Shown here: positions 12,509 to 24,530 of the stretch, piece after piece | Numbering within the stretch: position 1 is the first letter of the stretch | Layout: every line of letters starts with the position of its first letter | Assembly: GCA_036346255.1 (NCBI GenBank) | Contig: CM070633.1 | Location: 19,220,001 to 19,284,000, forward strand | Origin: Ampelocalamus luodianensis | Taxonomy: Eukaryota > Streptophyta > Magnoliopsida > Poales > Poaceae | Direction of reading: 5' to 3' | Length of the DNA stretch: 64,000 nucleotides | Position numbers and translations under genes: made by a program | The notes under the pieces: generated by a model | Told to the model about the DNA's origin: nothing | Seen by the model: only the letters and a program-made list of their open reading frames with translations | Database searches by the model: none

Positions 12509-14421
12509 GTATTATTTGATTCTGGAGCATCGCATTCTTTTATTTCAAGATCATTTGCTGCTGCTAGTGGTCTTCACTGTGTTCCTTTGGGAGTTCCTTT
12601 GCTCATCCGCTCTGGGTGGAAATGAGAGCGATCTGATGTCGGGATGTTCCTATCATAGTCAAAGGAGTGGGGTTTTGGCAAACCTTATTCGCCTTTCGAT
12701 TCGTGAGTGCGGATGTGATTCTTGGTATGGATTGGTTGTCCCAACACTTGGGACAGATCGATTGTGCCAAGAAGATGGTTTTCCTCACCAACTTTTATGG
12801 CGAACAGGTTGGCTTTTCCCCGCAGCTGCAACGGTCACACCTTTGTGCACTTGCAGCAAAGCCAGCTTTGAAGATTCAGGAGGTTCCCACTGTTTGTGAT
12901 TTTGAGGATGTTTTTCCTGAAGATTTGCCCGGGATGCCTCCGGTTCGAGATCTTGAGTTTGTCATTGAGTTGCTGCCCGGTACTACCCCTATCTCGAAGG
13001 CGCCGTATCGGATGCCTCCTAATGAGCTAGAAGAATTGAAGAAGCAGCTTGGTGAGCTCCAAGCAAAGGGTTTCATCTGTCCCAGTTCATCTCCTTGGGG
13101 TTGTCCGGTGATCTTTGTGAAGAAGAAGGACAAGACTTTGCGCATGTGTGTTGATTACCGTCCTCTCAATGAGGTGACGGTGAAGAACAAATACCCTTTG
13201 CCCCGCATCGATGATCTGTTCGATCAGTTGACTGGAGCCCAGGTGTTCTCAAAGATTGATTTGAGAATGGGGTACCATCAAGTCAGAATCAGATCTGAGG
13301 ATATTCCGAAGACGGCTTTCACTACTCGTTATGGTGCATGCAGTACACCATCATGTCCTTTGGCTTAACCAATGCTCCAGCTTTGTTCATGAACTTAATG
13401 AATTCAGTATTCATGGAGTTTTTGGACAAATTTGTGGTGGTTTTCATTGATGATATTCTTATTTATTCCAAGACTGAAGAAGAGCATGCTGAGCATCTGA
13501 AGATTGTTTTGGGCAAATTGCGGGAGCACCAGCTATATGCGAAGTTCAGCAAATGCGAGTTCTGGTTGAAGGAAGTGGCATTCTTGGGCCATGTTCTTTC
13601 AGCTGGAGGCGTAGGTGTGGATCCCAGCAAGGTCAGCGATGTTCTATCTTGGGGGCAGCCCAAGTCAGTCACCAATGTGCGGAGTTTTCTTGGTTTAGCG
13701 GGCTATTACCGCCGCTTTATCAAGAACTTCTCCAAGATCGCAAAGCCAATGACTGAATTGCTCAAGAAGGACAAGAAGTTTGTGTGGTCCTCTGCTTGTG
13801 ATGAGAGCTTTCAGGAGCTCAAACAGCGATTGACTTCAGCCCCAGTCCTTACTCTTCCTGATATCCACAAGAGCTTCGATATTTATTGCGATGCCTCTCG
13901 TCAGGGACTTGGATGTGTTCTTATGCAGGAAGGCAAGGGCAGTTTCCTATGCATCCAGGCAGTTGAGACCTCATGAGCTCAACTATCCCACCCATGATTT
14001 AGAGCTTGCTGCAGTGGTTCATGCACTCAAGATTTGGCGGCATTATTTAATCGGAAACCGCTGTGAGGTGTATTCTGATCACAAGAGCTTGAAATACTTG
14101 TTCACTCAGCCAGATCTGAACCACAGGCAAAGAAGATGGCTAGAATTGATCAAAGATTATGACATGGGTATTCAGTATCACCCTGGCAAGGCCAATGTAG
14201 TTGCTGATGCACTTAGCCGAAAGGTGTATTGCAATACTTTGATGATCCAAGAGCAAAGAACTGCACTTCTTGCGAGTTTCAATGTCTCAACTTGGGTTTG
14301 GTTGAGCATGGTTCCCTTGTGCCTTGGTTGTGCAACCAACCTTGGTGGATCAAGTCAAGGCAAAGACAAAGCGATCGGATGGCGGTGTGAACCGGATCAG
14401 CGAATATCAAGGATGGGATAG
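12509..14421 (+). pseudogene. pol: pol N-terminal part: protease, reverse transcriptase, RNase H (frameshifted)
   Basis: The aspartic protease motif VLFDSGASHSF is at about 12509-12540. RT follows: the frame 12667-13368 covers VILGMDWLSQH and KKKDKTLRMCVDYRPLN, and the frame 13338-13976 holds the catalytic FIDD (aspartates 13449-13454) and FLGLAGYYRRFI. RNase H begins at FDIYCDASRQGLG and continues in a third frame (13891-14421) with YPTHDLELAAVVHALKIW and YSDHKSLKYLF. Frame changes near 13345 and 13936 break the polyprotein. Established family order: PR, RT, RH. Without repair no continuous Pol could be made. Confidence 0.92.
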
Positions 14422-14453
14422 CCAGGTGTTTCTCGGAAGATGAGCACGGTGTT

Positions 14454-15752
14454 GTGTGGTTTGGGCAGCGCCTCGTGGTTCCAAAGGTTCCGGAATTACG
14501 GGATTTGATTCTCCAGGAGGCCCATGATTCGCCTTTGTCCATCCATCCCGGGGCTACCAAGATGTACCAAGATCTGCGGCAGAGGTTCTGGTGGACTCGC
14601 ATGAAGCGCGAGATTGCCGGGTTCGTTGCCAGATGCGACGTATGTTGTCGCGTGAAGGCCGAGCATCAGCGTCCAGCAGGTCTCCTCTAGCCCTTGCCTA
14701 TACCAGAGTGGAAGTGGGATTCCATTGGTATGGACTTCACATCGTTTGCCCTGCTTCTTCGGGAAGGATGCTATCGGGTGGTTATTGACCGATTGACAAA
14801 AGTAGCACATTTTACGCGGTGTGTACCGCCTCGCCGTCGATGAAATTGGCGCACCCTACATATCCGCATTGTGAGTTTGCATTGTGTGCCACGAACGATG
14901 GTGTCGATCGTGGCTCTCTTTTCACTTCCGACTTTGGCACGATCTCGAGGAGGCCATGGGTACCGTCTTACTTTCAAAGACCGCCTACCATCCTCGGGCC
15001 GATGGTCGAATGAGCGAGTCAATTAGGTGCTTGAAGATATGCTCGTGCTTGTGTTCTTTCCTATGGGAAGAATTGGGAGAAGTGCCTACCACTTGCCGAG
15101 TTCTCCTACAACAACGGCTTCGAGGCTAGTCTCGGTATGGCACCGCTTGAGGCTTTGTATGGGAGGCGCATGCGTAACCCCATTGAACTGGTCGGCGGGA
15201 AAGACGGCTCTTTGGCCCGGATTCGATCAATGAGGCGAAAGTCAAGTGCGCTTGATTCGTGAGCACTTGCGCGTAGCTCAGTCCAGGCAGAAGAGCTATG
15301 CAGATCGTCGTCATCGTGAGCTGAGTTTCCAGCCCAATGACTTTGTGTATCTCAAAGTCTCACCTCTGAAGGGACATCGTCGTTTCGGTGTCAAGGGCAA
15401 ACAGGCTCCTCGATATGTCGGGCCGTATCGCATCATCAAGAAAGTGGGAGCTGTTGCATACAAGTTAGAGTTGCCAGCTACACTTGAGGGGGTGCATGAT
15501 GTTTTTCATGTATCGCAATTGAAGAAGTGCCTCCGTGTTCCGGTTGAGGAAACGCCATTGGAAAATATCGATGTGCAGGAAGATCTGTCTTATCGTGAGT
15601 GCCCCGTTCGTATCCTCGAAGAAGCTGAACGCAGGACGAGGAACCGTGTGATCAAGTTCCTTAAAGTTCAGTGGTCGAACCACTCCGAGGATGAAGCCAC
15701 TTGGGAGCGGGAAGATCGTCTCCGAGCAGACACCCGCCCTTCTTCCCAATGA
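14454..15752 (+). pseudogene. pol: pol C-terminal part: integrase and chromodomain (frameshifted)
   Basis: The integrase zinc-binding domain is readable at 14454-14690 (HDSPLSIHPG, then CDVCCRVKAEH) and ends at an in-frame TAG. The catalytic core, 14700-15240, is split over several frames; fragments such as VVIDRLTKVAH and NWEK-like pieces remain. The last frame, 15246-15752, is intact for 168 residues: QSRQKSYADRRHRELSF, then HDVFHVSQLKKCLRVP, then a chromodomain-like end (VRILEEAERRTRNR, VQWSNHSEDEATWERED). Such chromodomains direct integration to heterochromatin in chromoviruses. The core damage should abolish integration. Confidence 0.88.
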
Positions 15753-15775
15753 TCGTAATCTGGGCGAGATTCTGT

Positions 15776-15787
15776 AAGGGGGAGATT
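15776..15787 (+). other. Polypurine tract
   Basis: AAGGGGGAGATT directly precedes the 3' LTR; it primes plus-strand DNA synthesis in LTR elements. Confidence 0.8.
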
Positions 15788-18700
15788 TGTAACAGCCCTA
15801 ACTTAGGGTTTGAATTTCAAATGTAAAATTTTGAGGAGAAATAAAAACTTTTGTTGTCTCATCAAATCATTTGGAAGTTTTCCAAATTTTCCCTAGCAAT
15901 TTCCATTTTCTAGAATTGAATTCTTGTGAATGGAAATTGTTGTCAGCAAATTCTTAGTTTTCAAACTTGTGATCATCCTCTGAAATTATTTTTCCTATCA
16001 TCTTGATCATCCTATCTACCTCCTGAATTATTTCACAATTTTTAGATTTTATTTGCTATTTCAAATGGCCAAGTCAACCCAGTTTGAAAATCTGGTCAAA
16101 CCTCCAAACACAGCTTGTGAATTTTATTGGAAGAAATCTAGTACATGAAAACTCCTGGAAAAATTACACAAGGTTGTCCTCTTTCCAGAAGCTTCCATAA
16201 ACATTTTGGAATTTTGGAGCTCGGGAACTACCTCTATAAATTCCCAAACTCTCTCAGCTTTCAAACTCAAAATCGAAATCATCGTTTGTCGGGCTCGAAC
16301 CGAGCCCGACTCAAATCGACCGCACCTAAATGGCTCGGTCGCACCGCCTAATCGCTGCCGTGCGAGCCCGATCATTGTCGGCCGTCCGATGCGGATCGTG
16401 CGGCCGCGTCGTCGAATCAACCGACTGTCCGAATGCATACATCAATCTCGACCGTTCATCTTAGATCCAACGGTCGATACATTTGATCGAAGTCTAACCA
16501 ACTCGTTCGCGTCGCACGGACCCGACTCGAGCCGTTTGCCACCGCCGCCGGCGTGTGGGCCCCACTGTCGATGTCGCCCTCGTCTTCTCCGCGACTCACC
16601 GGGCTCGCGGCGCTTCGCGCATGCATGCCACGCACTCGCCGGCGCCACGTCGTGGGCGCGTGTCGCCTCCGAGAATCGCCAGAGCTCACCTATCTCTTTA
16701 GGTCACCCATTCGTCCTCGCGTGCATTCTCGTGCATTCTCTGCCCAAATTTTCTTCTCGACCGGAGAAGAACCCGAGCGTAGCGCCGCCGTATCGGAGCC
16801 GCCCTCGAGCCCGCGACCGCACCATCGTGATCCTTGCTCGACGCGCCTCCATTTTGCCCGGCCGGATCATTGTCGTGCCTTTGTATCACCGAAGCAAGTT
16901 CATCGCTCCGCCTCGATGATCTTGGTCCCGTAAGCCTTCTGGCGTTCTAGTGAGTATCATGCCTCGGCGTTTGGTTCCTTAGGATCGCACTGATGCACTG
17001 AATCTAATGGTGACTTCGTTTCCATCTTTGGTGCACCGTTGAGGCTGTGCGACCCCCTTCTTCTCCAAGTGCGGTGATTCATCGCCGCGGCGTTTCCGGC
17101 CACGTCTGTGCTCCATCGTCGTCTTGATCGTGGGCGAAACCTTCCGAGTCAAGCGCGGCCGAGGTGCACTTTCCGAGCCTTCTAGAAGCTTTGTAGCGTT
17201 CGCGCCGTAGGCCGTGTCTTCTTCTCCGCCTCGATTCGCCGCTGACCGCCGCCGCATCCTCGTGGTCGCGTCGCCGTCATCGAGTTCGCAAGGTCCTAGC
17301 GAACTTGTAGGTATACCCCTTTTGCCCTGAGACCCTCTGGTTAGCTAGATCAGTTGCGCGGCCGCGCCGCCGTTTCTGTGGTCGCCGGTGAGCCGCCGGC
17401 AGCGTTAAGGTCTAACCCTACTCTTTAGTCCTAATCGTCTTTTAGTCAGTATCACTGCCTTGTGGGCCTCTCTCTGGTTAATCGCGTTTAGAGAATCTTT
17501 AATCCAGCGTTATTTGTTCTCTGAGTCGCTGTCATGTGGGTCCATGCTGTCAGTTGGCGGTTGTGTAGCTTTGATACTACGTTTTCTCGGCTGAGAAGCG
17601 TTTTTCTCTGTGAGTATATGTTAGAAGTACACTTTGGTAAGTCAAAGACGTATTCTTAGAATACGCCTTCGACATCACTTTCGTGGCGGGTGTCTCAGTC
17701 AAGACTTTTTCACAGGCCGATCAAATGTCTGGGGCTAGTTGGCGGTGGGTAGAAGAAGGAATAAATGCTTTAGTATTTCTGTAATGTTTTTCTGTTGCAC
17801 TGTTAATTCATTTAAACTTAGAAAATTCGTAACTAATTCAATTTATCTCTAATTCGCATGAAACCAGTGCTGATAATTTTCATTTTAAATGTATTATTTA
17901 CTAAAATTAATTTTAATCTTGTCTCTGTTAGCAAAAATCTGTTAAATGATTAAATGATGTATTATGCATTTTCAAAGTTAGAAAATTCATATCTTTTCAA
18001 TAATCGCCCAAATCCGAAGAAATCCAATTTGTAAATTTTCATTTTTAGTGCACTAATTATCGGGATAGATTTTAGGTACTGTTTCTGTTATTAAAATTTT
18101 GCTAAGTATTTAACTAGTGCTTTAATGTGAATGTTAGCTTAGGAAATTGCTAGAAAATTCATCACCACATCAAATAATTATTTCCCTCTCTCTAAAATAT
18201 GTTAGAACCTCGCTTAGGTTGCTGTGTGAGTTTTGGTATGTTTTGTTGTTGTTACATGTTTGAGTTTGGTCGGTGTTATTCGTTCTTATTATTTGTTTTG
18301 TTCAATCGTTAGGCTTCGATATTTGCGGTAACCCTGAGAACGACCCTCCGCAACAAATTGAGCAACAACAGCCAGGCAAGCAGTTTGATCATTTTATCCC
18401 GGTATTTTAAAGTCTAATATTTTGTTTCAACTGTATGTATGCATCGCTTATTTTGTGTTAAATTGGTTAGTTAAACCTTTAGATGCATAATCTGTAGGTA
18501 AATAATTGTCCTCTACTACGAGCCTAGGTTATTTCTTTGTGATTAGAGTTATTTGGATGAACTCTCGTCACTTAGTAGATTCGAGTTGATTGCTTAGCCA
18601 TGCTTAGCTACCGGTAGTTTTGGCGATCATCGACTTAGTCGATGATCTTGATCTATAAAATTATTCTTGTTCTTATATTCCAGCTCGTGCTATGTTAATT

Positions 18701-19935
18701 GCAAAACAAAACCGAAAACAAAAATGATTTAGACGCGCTGCTTGGTAAGATTGGTGTGATCTGTTGGTGTGTGGGAAGGTGCCCGGTCAATTAAGGACCG
18801 AACATCTTGTGAGTTCTGTTATCGAGCATTTCGGCGTGCTAAGCACACTAGAGGTATGGGACCTCTCTTGACCTAGTACTTTGGCGTGTATTGGCTCAGG
18901 GTCGCGGGAGGTCGCGGGAGGGATGGAGGTGGGAGCATGGTAGTTGTCCGAAAAGCTTTATCTGAGTGGGTAGTTGTCTTTCGGCTTTACCATGTAAGCG
19001 TATGGGTTTCTATCCATACGAGCGGCTCGTAGTTAATACACAATATTGGAAAAAGTCTCGTAGGACTTAGTTGTGCTTGCATACCTTCTAAGTGTGCTTT
19101 GGCTTAAAGGCGATGCGAAGTGTGGGTGCGATGGTACACCTGCAGGTTAAAACTATTCGAATAGCCTCGTCTAGGTGATGGACACGCTTGGGTAAGCTTA
19201 TCAAGAGTTAGACTACAATATTTAAATTAAAACTTGATGGGTGGTACGAATCTGGGATTCGTGCTATTGTTGTGGTGACTATTGGGATAGTCACTTCTAG
19301 GTTGTTTACCTTTACTCTTTTATTATTATTATTCTTACTGTTATTTCAATCCTAAAAATGAATTGCAAACTTGTCTTAAAAATGTATTACCTTATTGCAA
19401 ATGAAAATTGGCTTTATGCAAACGAGACATATGGCTTCCACCAAACAAGCCTGCATGTAGCATATGAACAGGTCTGCTAGTTCACACGTCAGTCTTGCGG
19501 GTACAAAGACAATCTTTGTACTCAGGTGCTTTGCTTAATGTTTTTGTTGCAGAGGAAGAAGGTGAGCCCCAAGGGCCTCACTTACGTGAGTGTGTTGCCG
19601 TTTCGTGGGCGACTAGACTTGGCGGTCCGGTCAGATGCCTTGTGGGTTGAAGGCACACTGATTGGCTTTGTTTATAGCCATCTTATGGCACTTTTGCTTC
19701 CGCTGTCTTCTCTCTGTCGGCCTTTGTCTGTAATAACTCTACTATTTGTTTATCTTCCGTTTGGTAGTGTGGTGTTTGGACTCTATGTTTGGAATGGAAT
19801 TGATGTCTAATTTTGTAACAGGTGTGTATATCGCTTCGAAGTATACATACCTCGAGGATCAATTTATTTGATTTGTGATGCTAGGACCAGGTGGTTGGTT
19901 AAGCATTACAAGTCAAATAAATTGGGGTCCTCACA
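15788..19935 (+). repeat. 3' LTR of the Tekay element
   Basis: 4148 bp, TGTAACAGCCC to GGTCCTCACA, followed by the duplication CCCGC. Colinear with 6761-10963. Confidence 0.93.
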
Positions 19936-19940
19936 CCCGC

Positions 19941-20697
19941 GTCGGCCTCCTCCCCTGCACCGGCCTCATCCTTGCACCGTGAGTTGTTGTGCGGCATCCT
20001 CTGTGAGTATTGCTAAAGATAATATGTGAACTGAATCTAGTACTAAAGATCTGGCAAATTGATCAGTGGGCTTTGTTGACATGCTCTGTGATGAACTTTG
20101 TCTTATACTGAGATTGAATGTGATAGTTAGTTGATTCTTGAGCTCTATTGTACAAATTACTTGCTACTGTCAATTTCATATACTGTTAATTTGTTACCGA
20201 AATGCTAGTTATCACAGACGGTTGAATGCATCTGTCAATTTGATATACTGTTAGTTCATTCATGAGCTCTATTGTATTGACGAACCCTCTGTGATGTGAC
20301 TTTGATAGTCTTTGATAATGTGAACTGAAATTGATCAGTGGGCTTTGTTCAGTTCGCTCTGTGATGAACTTTTCTCTTATCTTGAGATTGAATGTGATAG
20401 TTAAGATCATTTTCGCAATGATTGAGATCATTTGTGATTAAGCAAAGTATTGTTTAGAGCTCATAGTTTGAATTTATACTATCATATTCATTTAATGAAG
20501 AGTATAGACAATAGGATTGAGATGGCAAAGACTTGTTCTTTTGCAACTCTCATACGAGAGCACAAACTACCATCAATCCTTCTTTATATATTATACGTTT
20601 GTGCATCATTTTGGTTAAGTTGAGTAAATCTGCTTGAATCAGTCGATTAGAGCTTACGCATATTGCTTCGTGCATATATAGATAGCAAGTAAGCGAC
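19941..20697 (+). other. CACTA gene leader and probable intron
   Basis: This continues the GC-rich leader interrupted at 6760 and then changes sharply to AT-rich sequence after possible donor sites GTGAGTTG and GTGAGTAT (19980-20010). Within 20020-20420 related segments occur twice (TGATCAGTGGGCTTTGTT, and CTTATACTGAGATTGAATGTGATAG against CTTATCTTGAGATTGAATGTGATAG), an imperfect duplication about 290 bp apart. I infer a first intron. No coding signal. Confidence 0.35.
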
Positions 20698-21370
20698 ATG
20701 GCGTCCGCACCATCTTCGCCACCGTCCGGATCTCGAGGAAAGTGGTGCGTCGCGAGATGGCAGAGGAACATCGAGAATTCCTCTAGGCCTAATGACCGAC
20801 CACGGAGGTCAATGCCAATGGGATCACGTGAGTCCCCCAAGCGGCGAGATTCGAACCTTGTGCGGGATACTTGGAAGGGAACAGTCCCCATCACCACACC
20901 GAGGTGGGACAACGTGTCGGATGTTCGAGAAGCCTTGGTGTGGGGCGAAGTTTTAAAATCGTTCACTTTCCCGGCCGCGAGACTGGCGCGCGTGGAGCAA
21001 CAGCGTTGCTCTCGATCGAAAAGGCGTGGAGGACCTTCAAAGTGTGCTTGTCACAAAATGCGTGAACACGGGTGAACGCCCTTCACGGCGTATAAATTCT
21101 TGTCGCGGGATATATGGGGCGCCTTTGTGCAAATAAAGACGCGCACAAGGCTCTCGGACACTTAACACTCACCCCACAAACTTCGGCACGCTGTGCGCGG
21201 GTAAAACCGCGCAATGGCGCGGAGGACGCGAGCGAAACAAGGCCATTTCTTGAGATCACGCACCAGCGTGCTCTCTCCCGGTTAAGAGCGAGGCATCGAT
21301 TCGTCTTGAGCGAAATCTCTTTCACAAACCCGCAGACCGGGATGTGGCCAACCGTGTGGTAAATGTCTTC
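20698..21370 (+). pseudogene. Transposase_24-like (Ptta/En-Spm family) remnant of the CACTA element
   Basis: The frame at 20698-21075 starts MASAPSSPPSGSRGKW and contains WDNVSD followed by WGEVLKSFTFP, then in another frame ALLSIEKAWRTFK, then YKFLSRDIWGAFVQIKTRTR near 21090-21150. The succession WxNVSD, W-x2-L-x3-F-xFP, KxWRxFK and W-x-x-FV matches the conserved block order I know for plant transposase Ptta/En-Spm (Transposase_24) proteins, whose role in CACTA mobility is poorly defined. At least three frame changes and a stop after LSDT break it. Family assignment is from memory of the pattern, not a search. Confidence 0.6.
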
Positions 21371-22154
21371 CAACTACCTAGTTGTTAATAAGTCTATAAC
21401 TTCATAATGTATATAATAACATGATGACCTCTTGCAGCAGAATTGAGTTCCGCATGTTCGAAGGCTCCTTCCAAGCGAGCGAGGAGAAGGATATACTAAC
21501 TATGGCCCAGGAAACAAGGAGCACCGGGTCGCACGCGAGGCAAAGGGGTTAACGTATCTTGGAGGATGGATTCCTGGGCGACTCGCACGTATAGGAGCAG
21601 GAAGAGATCCAAGGCGAGTACGACACGGTGTTGGAACATGTGCTTACTTCAAAATTTGAAGGAAGAGAGAACGTCACATCGCAAAATTTGAAGAAAAGAT
21701 AGCAAGATTGCAGGACCAAGTGAATCAACTACTACTCCTCAACAACGCCGTGAGCGCCCCGTTGTTTTGGTGGCGATCCTCCTCAACATCGGAGTGGCGT
21801 CGCGTCCACGCAAAATTGTGAACACGATGATGTCCAATTACCTATCGGCGACATCAAGGTAATGTACATCTCGGAATGCTCCAAAGATAGACCTATAGGG
21901 CGCCTTAGCTAATTGCGTATCGTTTTGTAGGAGCCGACGCACCGCACACTCCAAGTGAGGATGGTTGGGATGTCTATTGAGGTGGCGGGGTGGTGTATCC
22001 ATGCAATGAAGGGATAGTGCGACCACGGTGCCCGGTGGCGCAGGTTACGCTGTGGTCGGTGGACATGGTACATGATAATTTTAGGGCCGTCCGCTGGAGA
22101 TTCGCCCGAACAGCGAAATCATAACACTAGGGGATGCCCTGCGGTTTATTTAGT
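21371..22154 (+). other. CACTA interior, degraded coding/intron sequence
   Basis: An AT-rich stretch at 21371-21425 could be an intron. After it, fragments such as KEHR and an AAGGAGCACCGGGTCGC segment look like continuation of the degraded transposase gene. No frame is long enough to call. Confidence 0.3.
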
Positions 22155-22159
22155 GGCCA

Positions 22160-22443
22160 AAGAAGGACATCGCTGGACCTGCAGCGTCGCCTCAACCTTC
22201 GATGACTCCACCCAAACCATCTCCACACGACCATGCCTCTCCAATTCAACTTTTGAAGGACATCGTCACGGACCTGCGATGCCGCCTCAACTTTTGATGA
22301 CTCTACCCCAACCATCTCCACACGACCATGCCCCTCCAATTCAGCTTTTGAAGGACATCGTCACGGACCTGCGATGCCGCCTCAACTTTTGATGACTCTA
22401 CCCCAACCATCTCGACACGACCATGTCTCTCCAACAGACCCTC
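22160..22443 (+). repeat. 95-bp tandem repeat, three copies, in CACTA gene
   Basis: The unit containing CTGCGATGCCGCCTCAAC begins at 22179 (as CTGCAGCGTCGCCTCAAC), 22274 and 22369, a constant 95-bp step. Copies two and three are nearly identical. Each encodes a proline-rich stretch (LPQPSPHDHA type) in one frame, but 95 is not a multiple of three, so tandem copies shift frame. Confidence 0.85.
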
Positions 22444-22768
22444 CATGATCGCACCTCAACCTTAGCGAAGCCGCCTCATCGGTTCCGTGAGAAGACACCG
22501 AACGAACAAAAAGCGTACACCGTGATCGGTTCGAGTCGTCGACGGGAGGAAGACGCGTAGCGGGCAAGTCGTTCAGGACAAATCGAAATCGAAGAACATT
22601 AAGGCGATTCCGCCTCCTAACCCTAAGAAATACTCTTTTGGAAGTCCGTTGGCGACGAGCACAGTATTAGCCTACGCTGGATTAGGTTGTCGAGTTTGCA
22701 TATTGGTACTTGCGAGAAGACCAAAGAGAAAGGTGCGCTGATGGAATCACCGCCGATACACGGAGGAC

Positions 22769-23825
22769 TATTTCCTCCACGAGCCGGCCCCCTTCATCGT
22801 GGGCTTCGATGACTTATTCGACCTATTCAACCTCAAAGCCCTCGATGCCTCACTTCTACGATCTTTGGACCTTTGTAAGTGTGTATAATCAAGTTCTACA
22901 TTCACGTACATTCACGTAATATAACAACTCATTGCTTATGTATAGATACATGATTAAAGCGCGGCGATTGAAAGAACGGTGGGTTTCCTCGACCCACGTG
23001 GTCTCTGAGCAAACCATCTTGGCGACGCATCCTCGTCGAAATACATAACGGCAGGATTGCTTGCTCAAAACTACGTGGACTACATAATGGTGCCCTACAA
23101 CCGTAAGTAAGTGCTTCACTACTTGCTATACAAATTTCATTTGTACTTTATACGTGATATGAACTTAGGTTTAATGACTATAGCGACATACATGAGTAGG
23201 CATCATGGATCCTTCTAGTCATTATACCAAGAGGAATCGGTACTATACCTTGATTCCCTAATGAAAAAGGCCACGACTTCACCCTTGTGCAAGAAGTAGT
23301 CGACAGTGTGCTCGTTTCCTCCATACATAACTCTATTGTAGTCTTCCTTCGTTTGAAATGGCGAGGTTAACTTTTTGGAAACATGTAGGTCGTTCATCTC
23401 CTATATTGCCGAGGAGGGCTATACAAGGGAGCAAGCGCCACCCTTAATCACGGACGCGATTTCCGTTCGTGCTACAACACAATAATCCTATATCATACTG
23501 TAATAATGCGTCTCGAACCGACTATACCTATATATGTAATTGTATTTTTAGTGCCGCCAAGAAAAGCGGAAGAATGTGCATTCTCGTTTGCCATCATATG
23601 CGATTCTCATGAGTGCTAGGTTGCGGATCCCGAGGTTGGTCAATCTACGCAATAATTGCTAATTATAAATTTAAATATATATGTGTAACACTTTACTCTT
23701 GTTTGTAGGTTTTGAATATAGATTTAGATTCACTCGTTGTAAAGAGATCTCGGATGTTCGAGGAGGCTTTGCACCTTCATCATGATGGATATCATTGCGC
23801 CCAACGGAGAGTTTTACTCTTGAGC
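22769..23825 (+). pseudogene. Ulp1-like (peptidase C48) remnant with introns, CACTA element
   Basis: Readable blocks in order: FIVGFDDLFDLFNLKALDAS (22793-22852), QTIL, LAQNYVDYIMVPYN (23060-23102), WILLVIIPRGIG (23206-23241), YLDSL then HDFTLVQEVVDSVLV (23249-23320), and a final CTFIMMDIIAPNGEFYS (23770-23820). The W-I-L block and the Y-L-D-S-L block correspond to the regions carrying the catalytic His and Asp of Ulp1-type SUMO proteases; the His codon itself is not in frame with the block. Blocks are separated by AT-rich stretches with GTAAGT/TAG-like borders (22876-22945, 23103-23184), so exon-intron structure is still visible. Many grass CACTA elements carry such a C48 domain of unknown purpose. 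Several frame changes make it non-functional as given. Confidence 0.65.
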
Positions 23826-24064
23826 GACCTCGAAACAATTAATATATATTTGATATAGTTGTAATTCACTTTGAATAGTTGTAATTCAATGGTACACTAG
23901 CGACAATATTTGATATATGTTGGTTTGTAATTGACAATGATCACTTTGGGTTGTCAGTTGATTTATACGTGATGTATCTATTTTCTCGCTGCTTATTTTC
24001 AGAGGGTATGGCTAGCAATTCCCGAGGCTAGCGAAAATTTTAAAAAGTAGTTAGGTGAAGTAAC
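23826..24064 (+). other. 3' flank of the CACTA gene, no feature
   Basis: AT-rich sequence after the last coding block, running to array C; plausibly 3' UTR. No gene seen. Confidence 0.4.
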
Positions 24065-24513
24065 TATCACGACGGTTTAACAATCAAACCATGCAGTGAA
24101 TATGCATATCGAACCGTTCTATTTAATAACCGTCGTGATATACACATATATCGAGCGGTTAGTAAATAGAACCGCTCGTGATATCTAATTATCACGAGCG
24201 GTTCTATTTACGAACCGTCGAGATATGTGTATATCACGACGGTTAAATAATTAGAAATGCAGGATATGCGCATATCAAAGACGGTTTGTAAATAGAACCG
24301 TCGTGATAATTAGATATCGCGCACGTTTCTTTAATAGAGCCGTGCGTGATAATTAGATATCCGACGGTTATATAATGAGAACCGTCGTGTTGTGACTTAT
24401 CACGAGCGGATTTTTAACCGTGCGTGATAACCGCTTTATTTATCACAGGGCATTACAAAAACACGAGCGGTTCGGAACCGTCTGTGATGACTGTTCCGAA
24501 CCGTCTGTGATGA
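24065..24513. repeat. Array C: subterminal palindromes at CACTA right end
   Basis: About ten palindromic units leading to the right terminus. Many inner units read TATCACGAGCGG or TATCACGACGG, while the last two before the terminus keep CCGTCTGTGATG. This is the expected position for transposase-binding subterminal repeats. Confidence 0.85.
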
Positions 24514-24530
24514 GGCTGTGTGTAGTAGTG
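24514..24530 (-). repeat. Right terminal inverted repeat of the CACTA element
   Basis: GAGGCTGTGTGTAGTAGTG ends at 24530; read inward it begins CACTACTACAC, matching the termini of the MITE at 53217-53396 over nine or more bases. Confidence 0.85.

Larger units (their letters stand above)
6761..19935 (+). mobile_element. Complete but defective Tekay-type gypsy retrotransposon, TSD CCCGC
   Basis: It is bounded by TGTAACAGCCC and CCTCACA with the perfect 5-bp duplication CCCGC (6756-6760, 19936-19940). Order: 5' LTR, primer-binding site, gag, protease, RT, RNase H, integrase, chromodomain, polypurine tract, 3' LTR. The PR-RT-RH-INT order defines Ty3/gypsy, and the C-terminal chromodomain-like segment plus the long LTRs point to the Tekay/Del clade. 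There is no orf0 between primer-binding site and gag, unlike the element at 26817-46866. Total length is 13175 bp, of which about 63% is LTR. Frameshifts in gag, RNase H and integrase mean that it encodes no complete protein as given. Confidence 0.93.
1..24530 (+). mobile_element. Large CACTA (En/Spm) DNA transposon, left end outside window
   Basis: The right terminus is the inverted-repeat end GTGTAGTAGTG at 24520-24530 (read inward: CACTACTACAC), directly after an array of ACCGTCTGTGATA palindromes. Downstream, 24531 onward (TCAATCCATACATC) matches 52562 onward in the partner LTR, so the element inserted inside an LTR; the expected 3-bp duplication would be TCA. No CACTACTAC start occurs between 1 and 24000, and the LTR sequence expected left of the insertion (as at 51307-52561) is absent, so the left end should lie upstream of base 1. 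Within the element are a Transposase_24-like remnant (20698-21370), an Ulp1-like remnant (22769-23825), three palindrome arrays and two nested Tekay-family insertions. The orientation is that of the transposase and Ulp1 remnants. Confidence 0.75.
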
